This document shows, one piece after another, positions 1 through 5,673 of a stretch of DNA of 15,282 bases. How positions within the stretch are numbered: position 1 is the first letter of the stretch; each line of letters opens with the position of its first letter. The stretch is from Burkholderiaceae bacterium. GTDB lineage: Bacteria; Pseudomonadota; Gammaproteobacteria; Burkholderiales; Burkholderiaceae_F. The stretch is taken from NCBI GenBank assembly GCA_013813185.1, contig JACCSD010000088.1:1-15282 (forward strand), written 5' to 3'. Below the pieces are notes generated by a model. It saw only the letters and a list, made by a program, of their open reading frames with translations, was not told the origin of the DNA and made no database searches. The position numbers were made by a program, and so were the translations under genes.

Positions 1-5
1 GTTGA

Positions 6-33
6 GCAAAAAAACGCTTTAGCCTTTTTTTGC
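6..33. terminator. A/T-flanked palindrome, possible bidirectional terminator
   Basis: Positions 6-18 and 21-33 form an inverted repeat with one mismatch: a GC pair, seven A:T pairs, a C/C mismatch and GCT/AGC, around a 2-nt centre. Each strand therefore reads as a short GC stem followed by seven T residues. It lies about 90 nt beyond the stop of the minus-strand response regulator, where that operon should terminate, and could also end a plus-strand gene lying left of the window. The GC part of the stem is only 3 bp, so strength is uncertain. Confidence 0.4.
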
Positions 34-57
34 GCCGGCGTTGTGAGTACCGCAGTG

Positions 58-78
58 GTCGGCACTTTAGTGCCCGAC
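58..78. other. hairpin downstream of the response regulator
   Basis: Positions 58-65 pair with 70-78 around a TTTA loop, giving an 8-bp stem with one bulged C at 75. It lies in the 3' flank of the minus-strand operon, before the T-rich palindrome at 6-33. It has no adjoining T-run of its own on either strand. It may protect the mRNA 3' end or help termination; this is inferred from position only. Confidence 0.35.
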
Positions 79-123
79 GCCCAGGCAGGCCCGCTCCGCC
101 CAACGCTTGTGCGCCGCGACGAC

Positions 124-765
124 CTACTCGACCAACCCGTTTTTTATCGCGTAATGCGTCAGCTCAGCATTGCTGCCCATCGCCATCTTTTCCAGAATGC
201 GTGCGCGATAGACGCTCACGGTCTTTGGACTGAGCGCCAACTCTTCTGCAATTTCGGAGAGTCGCTTGCCCGATGCGATCAGCTTCAGCGTCTGAAACTC
301 GCGGTCGGACAGTTTTTCGTGCGCGGCGCCGGCAGCTTCGGGTGTGTTCAGGTTTTCGATCAGCGCCTGCGCGATTTCCGGTGTGACGTATTTGCGCCCG
401 GACACCACCTGCGCGAGTGCTTCCAATAGCTTCTCGGGCGCGCTGGCCTTGTTCAGGTAGCCGAACGCACCGGCGCGAAAAGCGCGCACTGCGTACTGAT
501 CCTCGGGGTACATGCTGACGATCAGCACCTTCAATTTCGGGTGCTCGTCGCGCAGCGCTTTCAAAATATCGATTCCGTTTTTTCCGGGCAGCCCAACGTC
601 CATCACCAACACATCGGGCTCGCCATGCTTCTTGAGTTCGTTGCGCAGGCCAGCATAGTCAGACGCCTCGGCGATGACCTGCACTTCAGGGTTTTCGCAG
701 AGGACCTGGACGATGCCGCGCCGGACGATCGCGTGATCGTCGACGACGAATAGTCTGATCGTCAT
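124..765 (-). CDS. NarL/FixJ-family two-component response regulator
   Basis: This 213-residue protein has an N-terminal receiver (about 1-120) and a C-terminal LuxR-type helix-turn-helix (about 150-210), the usual length and layout for the family. Receiver residues are present: acidic pair D9/D10, phospho-acceptor D56 in VMDVGLP, S84 and K106. The output domain shows LSDREFQTLKLIASG and the recognition-helix stretch LSPKTVSVYRARILEKM. It should bind DNA when phosphorylated, most plausibly by the kinase encoded immediately upstream. Its ATG overlaps the kinase stop as ATGA (765-762), and GGAGAA in the final kinase codons (about 7 nt upstream) is a good Shine-Dalgarno. Target genes cannot be read from the sequence. 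Family assignment is firm; the signal is unknown. Confidence 0.93.
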   Translation of the reverse strand: MTIRLFVVDDHAIVRRGIVQVLCENPEVQVIAEASDYAGLRNELKKHGEPDVLVMDVGLPGKNGIDILKALRDEHPKLKVLIVSMYPEDQYAVRAFRAGAFGYLNKASAPEKLLEALAQVVSGRKYVTPEIAQALIENLNTPEAAGAAHEKLSDREFQTLKLIASGKRLSEIAEELALSPKTVSVYRARILEKMAMGSNAELTHYAIKNGLVE

Positions 766-1874
766 CGGTTCTCCGCCCGCGTGAGTTTTTCGGCCGAACC
801 CGACGGCAGCGGTGGAATCGAAAACATCACCGTTGTGCCGCGACCTTGCGAAGACGATACCTCGGCCCAGCCTGCGAGTCCGCGCGCGCGCTCGATCATG
901 CCGCGCACGCCGAACCCGGGCGTGACTTGCAAGCTTGCGGTTTCGAATCCCTGGCCGTCATCTGCCACTTCAAGCACGACCTCGTCATCCAGCGCAAACA
1001 GCTGCACGTGAACGTGCTTCGCACTCGCGTACTTGCGAATATTGGTCAGCGCCTCCTGCGCCACGCGGTACAACGCAGCAGCGCGGTCCGGGGCGATCTC
1101 GAACTCTTCCCGGTTTGCATGGAAGTCGACCTTGATTCCGCTGCGTTCGGTAAAGCCCCGCGCGAGCCACTCGAGCGCGGCAACGAGCCCGGCATCGAGC
1201 ACGGCGGGCCGCAACGAATGCTGAATTCGGTGGCTTGCGACGACGGCGGATTCGAGCAGTTGCGAAATCGCATCGAGTTGCGGCCGCGCGCTGTCGCCGG
1301 GGAGTGCGCGCGCAAAGCGCACCAATTCGAACTTCAGCGCGGTCAGCGCGCCGCCAATATCGTCGTGAATCTCCTGCGCGATCGAACGCCGCTCATCCTC
1401 TTTCGCGCGTTCAAGATGCTGCGTGAGTTCGCGCAGCCTGGCTTCGCTTTCAGCGAGCGCTGCGACCGCGGTGCGCGCCTCGCGCCGGGAATTGGCCGCC
1501 TGCAAGCTGTGCTGCAACGCTGAAGCGATGCGAAACATGCGCGTCTTCAGCACGAAGTCGTCGGCGCCCGCGTGCAAGGTAGCCACGGCCAGGTCCTCGG
1601 ACATTTCTCCCGACAGCACGATGACCGGAATATCGGCGTCAATGCTCTTGGCGACCGTCAGCGATGCGAACGAATCGAAGCGCGGAAGATTGTGATCGGT
1701 GATCACCGCATCGACGCGGCCCTTGGCGAACGAATCGCGCATCCCCGCCTCGTCTTCGACCCGCGTCGTGCGTGGCTTCAGCCCTTCGCGCGACAGCATC
1801 GCCAATAGCAGCTCGTAGTCGAGCTCGGAGTCTTCGACGACGATGATGTTCAAAGAGGGAGCGGCAGAGCTCAT
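762..1874 (-). CDS. hybrid receiver / NarL-type sensor histidine kinase
   Basis: This 370-residue cytoplasmic protein has a receiver domain first and a kinase core second. The receiver (about 8-125) has E14/D15, phospho-acceptor D60 in ITDHNLP, S88 and K110. A helical linker (about 126-160) leads to a HisKA_3 dimerisation helix with phospho-acceptor H170 in RRSIAQEIHDDIGG. The HATPase_c domain follows, with N278 in QEALTNIRKYA, DDGQGF at 305-310, GVRGMIERA near 322-330 and GRGT at 344-347. No membrane segment or PAS domain is visible, so the input is likely phosphotransfer or protein contact through the N-terminal receiver rather than a ligand. It overlaps the downstream regulator by ATGA, making a cognate pair. 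The start at 1874 sits just before the receiver's first strand; no clear Shine-Dalgarno precedes it. Only 51 nt separate it from the divergent rnpB. Confidence 0.92.
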   Translation of the reverse strand: MSSAAPSLNIIVVEDSELDYELLLAMLSREGLKPRTTRVEDEAGMRDSFAKGRVDAVITDHNLPRFDSFASLTVAKSIDADIPVIVLSGEMSEDLAVATLHAGADDFVLKTRMFRIASALQHSLQAANSRREARTAVAALAESEARLRELTQHLERAKEDERRSIAQEIHDDIGGALTALKFELVRFARALPGDSARPQLDAISQLLESAVVASHRIQHSLRPAVLDAGLVAALEWLARGFTERSGIKVDFHANREEFEIAPDRAAALYRVAQEALTNIRKYASAKHVHVQLFALDDEVVLEVADDGQGFETASLQVTPGFGVRGMIERARGLAGWAEVSSSQGRGTTVMFSIPPLPSGSAEKLTRAENR

Positions 1875-1913
1875 GTGGCGCGCATTCTGGCGGATTTACA
1901 GCGCAAGAGTGCG

Positions 1914-1919
1914 TAAAAT
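1914..1919 (+). promoter_or_regulatory. putative rnpB -10 element
   Basis: TAAAAT at 1914-1919 matches five of six bases of the sigma-70 -10 consensus and ends 6 nt before the predicted first base of RNase P RNA. No good -35 is visible 17 nt upstream. The region also carries the 5' flank of the divergent kinase gene. Confidence 0.45.
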
Positions 1920-1925
1920 TGCACC

Positions 1926-2262
1926 GCAAAGTCCGCCGGACGATCGCTGGCAGTCGCGTCGAGAAATGCGCTGCGAGAGGTAACGTCCGGACTCCGCAGA
2001 GCAACGTAGCAGGTAACACCTGCCCGCCGTGAGGCGAGGATTAGAGCAACAGAGACGAGTCGGCGATCCGTTGGTAACAACGAGCGCCGGGTGAAACGGG
2101 CAATCTCTACGTGGAGCAACACCGAATAGGCGGCCGATGATCTGACTCGGGGAGGCCGCGGGTAGGTGGCTTGAGCTGGCGAGTGATCGCCGGCCTAGAG
2201 GAATGATCGTCACGGCTCTCGCAAGAGTGCCGCACAGAATCCGGCGTACAGGCGGACTTTGC
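1926..2262 (+). ncRNA. rnpB: RNase P RNA, class A (M1 RNA)
   Basis: This is the catalytic RNA of RNase P, which cuts 5' leaders from pre-tRNA. The ends are set by a perfect 12-bp P1 helix (1926-1937 with 2251-2262), giving about 337 nt. P2 is also perfect (1939-1945 with 2205-2211), and P3 forms with one bulged base (near 1950-1974). Conserved motifs are recognisable: GTCCGGACTCC at 1985-1995, GAGCAACAGAGACGAG near 2043-2058, GGGTGAAACGG near 2089-2099, GTGGAGCAACACCGAATAGG near 2111-2130, GGCCTAGAGGAATG in the 2190s-2205, and CACAGAATCCGG at 2233-2244. Two highly conserved core segments deviate from the usual sequence: GAGGTAACGTCC instead of GAGGAAAGTCC, and CCGGCGTACAGG instead of CCGGCTTATCGG. 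The deviations compensate each other in helix P4, which argues for a working gene. Proximity to mraZ fits gene order known from other proteobacteria. Confidence 0.93.
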
Positions 2263-2282
2263 CTGTTTTCTCAGCTAACTCG

Positions 2283-3578
2283 ATGAGCGTCGATCGCAAA
2301 CCGGTAGTGGTGATCATCGGGGCTGGCTTCGGCGGGCTGGCGGCCGCGCGTGGTTTGCGCGGCGCGCCGGTTGAGGTGATCGTCGTCGATCGCGCCAATC
2401 ACCACACATTTCAACCGCTGCTGTATCAGGTAGCCACAGCAGGATTGTCTGCACCGCAAATCGCGTCGCCGATTCGCCACATTCTGCGCGCGCAGAAGAA
2501 TGCTCGCGTGCTTTTGGGCGATGCCATCGCGATCGATGCGGCCGGCAGGCGAGTGCATTTGGCCGACGGTGAGATCGCCTTCGATTACCTGGTCGTCGCA
2601 ACCGGACTGACCCATTCGTACTTCGGCAAAAGCGCCTGGGCGCAGCATGCGCCGGGATTGAAAACGCTGGACGACGCGCTCGAGATCCGGGGCCGCATTT
2701 TGACAGCGTTCGAGCGCGCAGAACGTGAAACCGACGTAGCGAAGCGCGCAGCGTGGCTGACCTTTGTCGTTATCGGTGGCGGCCCCACGGGTGTGGAGCT
2801 CGCGGGCACGCTCGCCGAGATTGCGCGCCATACGCTGACCGATGAATTTCGCTCGATCGACCCGGCGCAAGCCCGCGTGCTGTTGCTCGAGGGCGGGTCG
2901 CGCGTGCTGAGTACCTATCCGGAAACGTTGTCGACGAGGGCTGCGCGTCAGCTCGAGCGGCTTGGCGTCGAAGTGCGCGTCGGGGCGCATGTAAGCGGCG
3001 TCGACGATGCCGGAGTGTCGATAGATGCGGGCGAAAGTATTCGCGCGCGCACGGTGCTGTGGGCCGCGGGCGTGCAGGCAACTGCGCTCGCTCAAAGCCT
3101 GCCGGGGCCGCGCGACAAACTGGGCCGCATGCTTGTGACGCCGACGTTGCAGCTGCCTGAAGCAGACTCGATATTCGTGATCGGCGATTTGGCGTCGGTT
3201 ACGCAGGACGACAAGCCCGTGCCGGGCGTCGCTTACGCCGCTAAACAAATGGGCGCGTATGTGGCGCACGCGATTGCACAGCGCGTACGAGGTGGCGAAT
3301 TCAAAACGAGTATTCCTCCGTTTCGCTATCGCGATCGCGGATCGCTCGCGACCATCGGGCGCAAAGCGGCCGTTGCGGTGTTTCCCGGCGGGATTCGTCT
3401 GTCCGGTCTCATTGCCTGGTGGACATGGTTGCTGGTCCATATTTTTTTCTTGATAGGTTTTCGCAATCGCATCACGACGATGGTCGACTGGATGCTGGCG
3501 TACGTCACGCATCAGAGGCACGCGCGTCTGATTCTTGCGGATACGGCGACGCGGGACGTCGGCAATCGGCGCTCGTGA
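2283..3578 (+). CDS. ndh: type II NADH:quinone oxidoreductase (NDH-2)
   Basis: This single-subunit, non-proton-pumping respiratory dehydrogenase oxidises NADH and reduces membrane quinone through FAD. It has 431 residues, typical for the family. It shows an N-terminal FAD Rossmann motif (GAGFGG, 13-18), the ATG motif VVATGLTHSYFG (104-115), a second Rossmann motif for NADH (VIGGGPTGVELAG, 163-175), the FAD-binding VIGDLA (299-304), and a quinone-site AKQMG (320-324). The C-terminal stretch about 377-403, rich in W, L, I and F, is the likely membrane-anchoring segment. ATG 2283 is preferred: a possible upstream TTG at 2259 lies inside rnpB P1 and adds residues ahead of the FAD fold. No Shine-Dalgarno is visible before 2283. 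With only 20 nt after rnpB and no separate promoter seen, it is probably transcribed through from rnpB. A related sulfide or ferredoxin oxidoreductase is less likely. Confidence 0.9.
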   Translation: MSVDRKPVVVIIGAGFGGLAAARGLRGAPVEVIVVDRANHHTFQPLLYQVATAGLSAPQIASPIRHILRAQKNARVLLGDAIAIDAAGRRVHLADGEIAFDYLVVATGLTHSYFGKSAWAQHAPGLKTLDDALEIRGRILTAFERAERETDVAKRAAWLTFVVIGGGPTGVELAGTLAEIARHTLTDEFRSIDPAQARVLLLEGGSRVLSTYPETLSTRAARQLERLGVEVRVGAHVSGVDDAGVSIDAGESIRARTVLWAAGVQATALAQSLPGPRDKLGRMLVTPTLQLPEADSIFVIGDLASVTQDDKPVPGVAYAAKQMGAYVAHAIAQRVRGGEFKTSIPPFRYRDRGSLATIGRKAAVAVFPGGIRLSGLIAWWTWLLVHIFFLIGFRNRITTMVDWMLAYVTHQRHARLILADTATRDVGNRRS

Positions 3579-3585
3579 GAGTCCA

Positions 3586-3615
3586 CTTGCAACGTGCAAG
3601 CTATCCCTTTCTTTT
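3586..3615 (+). terminator. possible weak terminator after ndh
   Basis: CTTGCA (3586-3591) and TGCAAG (3595-3600) form a perfect 6-bp hairpin with a 3-nt loop, starting 8 nt after the ndh stop. A T-rich stretch (TTTCTTTT, 3608-3615) follows after about 7 nt. The stem is short and the T-run not adjacent, so termination may be partial. Confidence 0.35.
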
Positions 3616-3696
3616 CGCAGGCAATTTGTGCTTTTGCCCCGATCACAGGAAGTGTCCCTAAGTCCTTGTGAACATTAAAAAATCCCCGTAATTCTC

Positions 3697-3726
3697 TTGA
3701 CCGCTTGTTCGGCGAGGCCGTACAGT
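3697..3726 (+). promoter_or_regulatory. mraZ operon promoter (sigma-70-like)
   Basis: TTGACC at 3697-3702 and TACAGT at 3721-3726 are separated by 18 bp and match five and four consensus bases. An A-rich stretch at 3671-3682 lies upstream and may act as an UP element. Predicted transcription starts near 3733, about 70 nt before mraZ and just ahead of the MraZ-type boxes, where a bound repressor would block initiation. It would serve the whole dcw operon. Confidence 0.65.
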
Positions 3727-3743
3727 CGCGCCGTGTCAAAAAG

Positions 3744-3769
3744 TGGGAGATAGTGGGCTAGTCAGTGGT
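3744..3769 (+). promoter_or_regulatory. putative MraZ operator (TGGG direct repeats)
   Basis: TGGG occurs at 3744-3747 and 3754-3757 with exact 10-bp periodicity, the pattern recognised by MraZ upstream of its own gene in Escherichia coli. A third, imperfect TGGT lies at 3766, 12 bp after the second box and so slightly out of register. The position between promoter and mraZ fits autorepression. Binding itself is inferred. Confidence 0.65.
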
Positions 3770-3787
3770 CGCTTCGCGATCCGACTG
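3763..3787 (+). other. hairpin in the mraZ leader
   Basis: Positions 3763-3772 can pair with 3776-3787 around a 3-nt TTC loop: a 10-bp stem with two single-base bulges (3780, 3783). It covers the third MraZ-like box and ends 3 nt before the mraZ Shine-Dalgarno (ACGGGGA, 3791-3797). It could affect translation or leader stability; no T-run follows, so it is not a terminator. Confidence 0.4.
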
Positions 3788-3801
3788 CCTACGGGGACGC
3801 C

Positions 3802-4230
3802 GTGTTTCAGGGAGCTTCGCAACTCACGCTCGACGGTAAAGGGCGCGTCTCGATGCCGAGTCGGCACCGAGACTCGCTCGCAGCAAACTGCGACGGGCGG
3901 CTAACGGTGACACGCCATCCCGATGGCTGCCTGCTTGTGTATCCGCGTCCCACCTGGGAAGTGCGGCGCGAACAGATCGCGCAGCTGCCGTATTCGGCGC
4001 GCGCACTGCAACGTCTCCTGCTCGGCAACGCCACCGATATCGATCTTGACAGCGCCGGCCGCTTGTTGGTGCCGGGCGAGCTACGAACGGGCGCGCAGCT
4101 CGAGCGCGAGCTGATGCTGCTCGGCATGGGTGCGCACTTCGAGCTGTGGGACGCGACGCGCCTGGCAGAGCACGAGCGCGCCGCGCTTGCGGGCGGGCTG
4201 CCTGAATCTGCTGCTCAGTTCACGTTTTAG
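3802..4230 (+). CDS. mraZ: transcriptional regulator MraZ
   Basis: MraZ is the DNA-binding regulator of the dcw cluster and represses its own promoter in Escherichia coli. The protein has 142 residues, normal for the family. It contains two AbrB-like/SpoVT repeats, each with the signature DxxxR: D11-R15 in LDGKGRVSMPSRHR and D83-R87 in DLDSAGRLLVP. The start is GTG at 3802, giving the characteristic N-terminus MFQGASQLTLDGKGR; a GGGGA Shine-Dalgarno lies at 3793-3797. It is the first gene of the operon, directly behind the promoter and TGGG boxes, as expected for an autoregulator. A 17-nt gap containing a palindrome separates it from rsmH. Confidence 0.95.
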   Translation: MFQGASQLTLDGKGRVSMPSRHRDSLAANCDGRLTVTRHPDGCLLVYPRPTWEVRREQIAQLPYSARALQRLLLGNATDIDLDSAGRLLVPGELRTGAQLERELMLLGMGAHFELWDATRLAEHERAALAGGLPESAAQFTF

Positions 4231-4233
4231 CCG

Positions 4234-4246
4234 CACGTTGAACGTG
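4234..4246 (+). promoter_or_regulatory. perfect palindrome abutting the rsmH start
   Basis: CACGTTGAACGTG is a perfect 13-nt palindrome that ends 1 nt before the rsmH ATG and fills the place where a Shine-Dalgarno would be. The last codons of mraZ carry another CACGTT (4221-4226), which could pair with AACGTG (4241-4246) instead. It may modulate rsmH translation or be a protein-binding site; neither is shown. Confidence 0.4.
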
Positions 4247-4247
4247 A

Positions 4248-5246
4248 ATGTCCCGCTTCCCGTCGCCGCGCGCAGGCGAACACCGTTCGGTGCTCGCACA
4301 GCCGGCAGTCGACCATGTGCTGACGGATCTCGACGGAACCTATGTCGATGCGACATTCGGCCGTGGCGGTCATTCGCGCTTGATTCTCGAGCGTCTTGCG
4401 CAAAATGGCAGGCTGATTGCGTTCGATCGCGACCCGCAGGCGGTCGAGGCGGGCGCGTCGATCGCCGATCCTCGTTTTCACATCGAGCACACGCCGTTTT
4501 CACGGTTGCGAGTCACGCTCGACACCTTGTCGGTCACGCGAGTGCATGGAGTGTTGTTCGACCTGGGAGTGTCGTCACCGCAGATCGACGACCCATTGCG
4601 CGGGTTTTCGCTGCGTGCCGATGGGCCGTTGGACATGCGCATGGATCCATCGCGCGGCGAAACTGCGGCCGACTGGCTCGCACGCGCACCGTTCGAAGAG
4701 CTCGCTCAAGTGATTCGTGAAGATGGCGAAGAGCGGTTTGCTGCATCGATTGCAAAGGCGATTGTTGCTCGCCGCGCGGATGCAGACACGAGGGGCGGGC
4801 GGCCTCTCTCGACGACCGCAGACCTTGCGGCCTTGGTTGCAAACGCCGTGGGTCGGAGCCGCAAGGATGCGGCGCAGCACCCGGCCACGCGCACCTTTCA
4901 GGCTATACGGATTCACATCAATCGAGAGCTTGAGGAATTGGCGTCAGCACTAGAACAAGCGGCAGCGCTGTTGGCGACTGGCGGACGGCTGGTCGCGATC
5001 AGTTTTCATTCGCTCGAGGACCGCATCGTCAAGCGCTTCATCGAGGCGCACCATCATCCCGAGCGCGCCAGTGGCGACCAGCGGCGGTTGCCTCTGCGCG
5101 CCGATCAGCTTCCGCGTGCGACGCTGGCAGCCATCGCGCGTGTGTATCCGGACGAAGCGGAAATGGCCGCTAACCCGCGCGCACGCAGCGCCGTGATGCG
5201 CGTGGCCGAACGCACCGCCGAGCCGTGGCCTGGGGCGCATCGATGA
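4248..5246 (+). CDS. rsmH: 16S rRNA (cytosine-1402-N4)-methyltransferase RsmH
   Basis: RsmH (MraW) uses S-adenosylmethionine to methylate N4 of C1402 in 16S rRNA, in the ribosomal P site. At 332 residues it is close to family length. Visible motifs are the SAM-binding DATFGRGGHSR (34-44), FDLGVSSPQIDDPLRGFSLR (104-123), DGPLDMRMD (125-133), the HPATRTFQAIRI signature (211-222) and ISFHSLEDRIVKRF (251-264). The ATG at 4248 places the family's usual HxSVL segment (EHRSVLAQPAVD) at residues 11-22. No Shine-Dalgarno precedes it; a palindrome occupies that site, so translation may depend on ribosomes finishing mraZ 17 nt upstream. Its stop is in ATGA at 5243-5246, but the overlapping ATG does not start ftsL: it opens a 50-codon frame through a tandem repeat. 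Confidence 0.95.
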   Translation: MSRFPSPRAGEHRSVLAQPAVDHVLTDLDGTYVDATFGRGGHSRLILERLAQNGRLIAFDRDPQAVEAGASIADPRFHIEHTPFSRLRVTLDTLSVTRVHGVLFDLGVSSPQIDDPLRGFSLRADGPLDMRMDPSRGETAADWLARAPFEELAQVIREDGEERFAASIAKAIVARRADADTRGGRPLSTTADLAALVANAVGRSRKDAAQHPATRTFQAIRIHINRELEELASALEQAAALLATGGRLVAISFHSLEDRIVKRFIEAHHHPERASGDQRRLPLRADQLPRATLAAIARVYPDEAEMAANPRARSAVMRVAERTAEPWPGAHR

Positions 5247-5395
5247 GCGCGTCGCCGGGCCGCCCCAAAGCGCGCAGCGTTCCTCTCGGAGGGACCGCGC
5301 GCCGCGCGAGGGAGCAACGCGCGTCGCCGGGCCGCCCCAAGGCGCGCAGCGTCCCTCTCGGAGGGACCGCGCGCAGCGCGAGGGAGCAACAATGA
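5243..5395 (+). CDS. small ORF made of two 24-residue repeats, bridging rsmH and ftsL
   Basis: ATG 5243 overlaps the rsmH stop (ATGA) and opens 50 codons that end at TGA 5393-5395, which overlaps the ftsL ATG (ATGA at 5392). The translation is MS plus two 24-residue units beginning ASPGRPKARSVPLGGTAR and ending RAREQR or SAREQQ. It is strongly basic, low in complexity, and has no domain I recognise. The 72-bp repeat period is a multiple of three, so the frame stays open through both copies. GGGG at 5232-5235 is a weak Shine-Dalgarno. The frame may be translated mainly to carry ribosomes from rsmH to ftsL. GC-rich repeats are often stop-free by chance, so a functional peptide is far from certain. 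Confidence 0.4.
   Translation: MSASPGRPKARSVPLGGTARRAREQRASPGRPKARSVPLGGTARSAREQQ
5249..5392 (+). repeat. two tandem 72-bp GC-rich hairpin repeats
   Basis: Copy 1 is 5249-5320 and copy 2 is 5321-5392; 67 of 72 bases match, with differences at unit positions 21, 33, 55, 71 and 72. Each unit folds into a strong hairpin: in copy 2, GTCCCTC (5351-5357) pairs with GAGGGAC (5361-5367) around TCG, extended across a small internal loop by GCGCGC (5342-5347) with GCGCGC (5369-5374). Copy 1 has the same fold at 5270-5302 with one wobble pair. Each unit ends in AGGGAGCAAC; in copy 2 this is ftsL's Shine-Dalgarno (AGGGAG, 5381-5386). No T-run follows the hairpins, so they are not typical terminators. 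It resembles dispersed intergenic hairpin repeats of betaproteobacteria. Confidence 0.92.
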
Positions 5396-5673
5396 CGCGC
5401 GGGTTGGTCGTGCTGATCGGAATTGCGCTGTTCGCGTCGGCGCTGTCGTTGATCACCGCACAGCATCGGTCGCGCTCGCTGTTCATCGATCTCGAGCGCG
5501 CGCAAGTCGATGCGAAGCGACTCGACGTCGATCACGATCGGCTGCGCATCGATCAGTCGCGTTTGTCGCAGCCGGCGTACGTCGAGTCCGAAGCGCGCAA
5601 GATCGGAATGAAGCCGATCGACGCGGCCCGAACGGTCTTCCTGACGCTGCCCGCCGCGGAGGCGAAGAAGTGA
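5392..5673 (+). CDS. ftsL: cell division protein FtsL
   Basis: FtsL is a small bitopic membrane protein that joins FtsB and FtsQ in the divisome and helps activate FtsWI. At 93 residues it matches the family. A short cytoplasmic N-terminus leads into one membrane helix (about 4-22, LVVLIGIALFASALSLITA). A periplasmic heptad-rich stretch follows (about 28-60, SLFIDLERAQVDAKRLDVDH...), as expected for the coiled coil, then the conserved EARKIGMKPID near 67-77. Sequence is poorly conserved in this family, so position between rsmH and ftsI weighs heavily. ATG 5392 has a strong AGGGAG Shine-Dalgarno 5 nt upstream, supplied by the second repeat copy. The stop overlaps ftsI as GTGA (5670-5673). Confidence 0.92.
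   Translation: MTRGLVVLIGIALFASALSLITAQHRSRSLFIDLERAQVDAKRLDVDHDRLRIDQSRLSQPAYVESEARKIGMKPIDAARTVFLTLPAAEAKK

Noticed and set aside
2259..2282. TTG start adding eight residues to ndh
   Set aside because: It lies inside the rnpB P1 helix and adds nothing to the FAD fold; ATG 2283 is more plausible.
2271..3599. 442-codon minus-strand frame opposite ndh
   Set aside because: It mirrors a clear NADH dehydrogenase, has no recognisable domain, is very rich in R, A, H and Q, and would cover rnpB P1. Long antisense frames are expected in GC-rich genes.
5270..5374. Repeat hairpins as intrinsic terminators within the operon
   Set aside because: The stems are strong but no T-run follows either one, and essential genes downstream depend on read-through.
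5249..5392. Possible CRISPR array
   Set aside because: There are only two directly abutting 72-bp copies with no spacers, and they form hairpins; it is a tandem repeat, not CRISPR.
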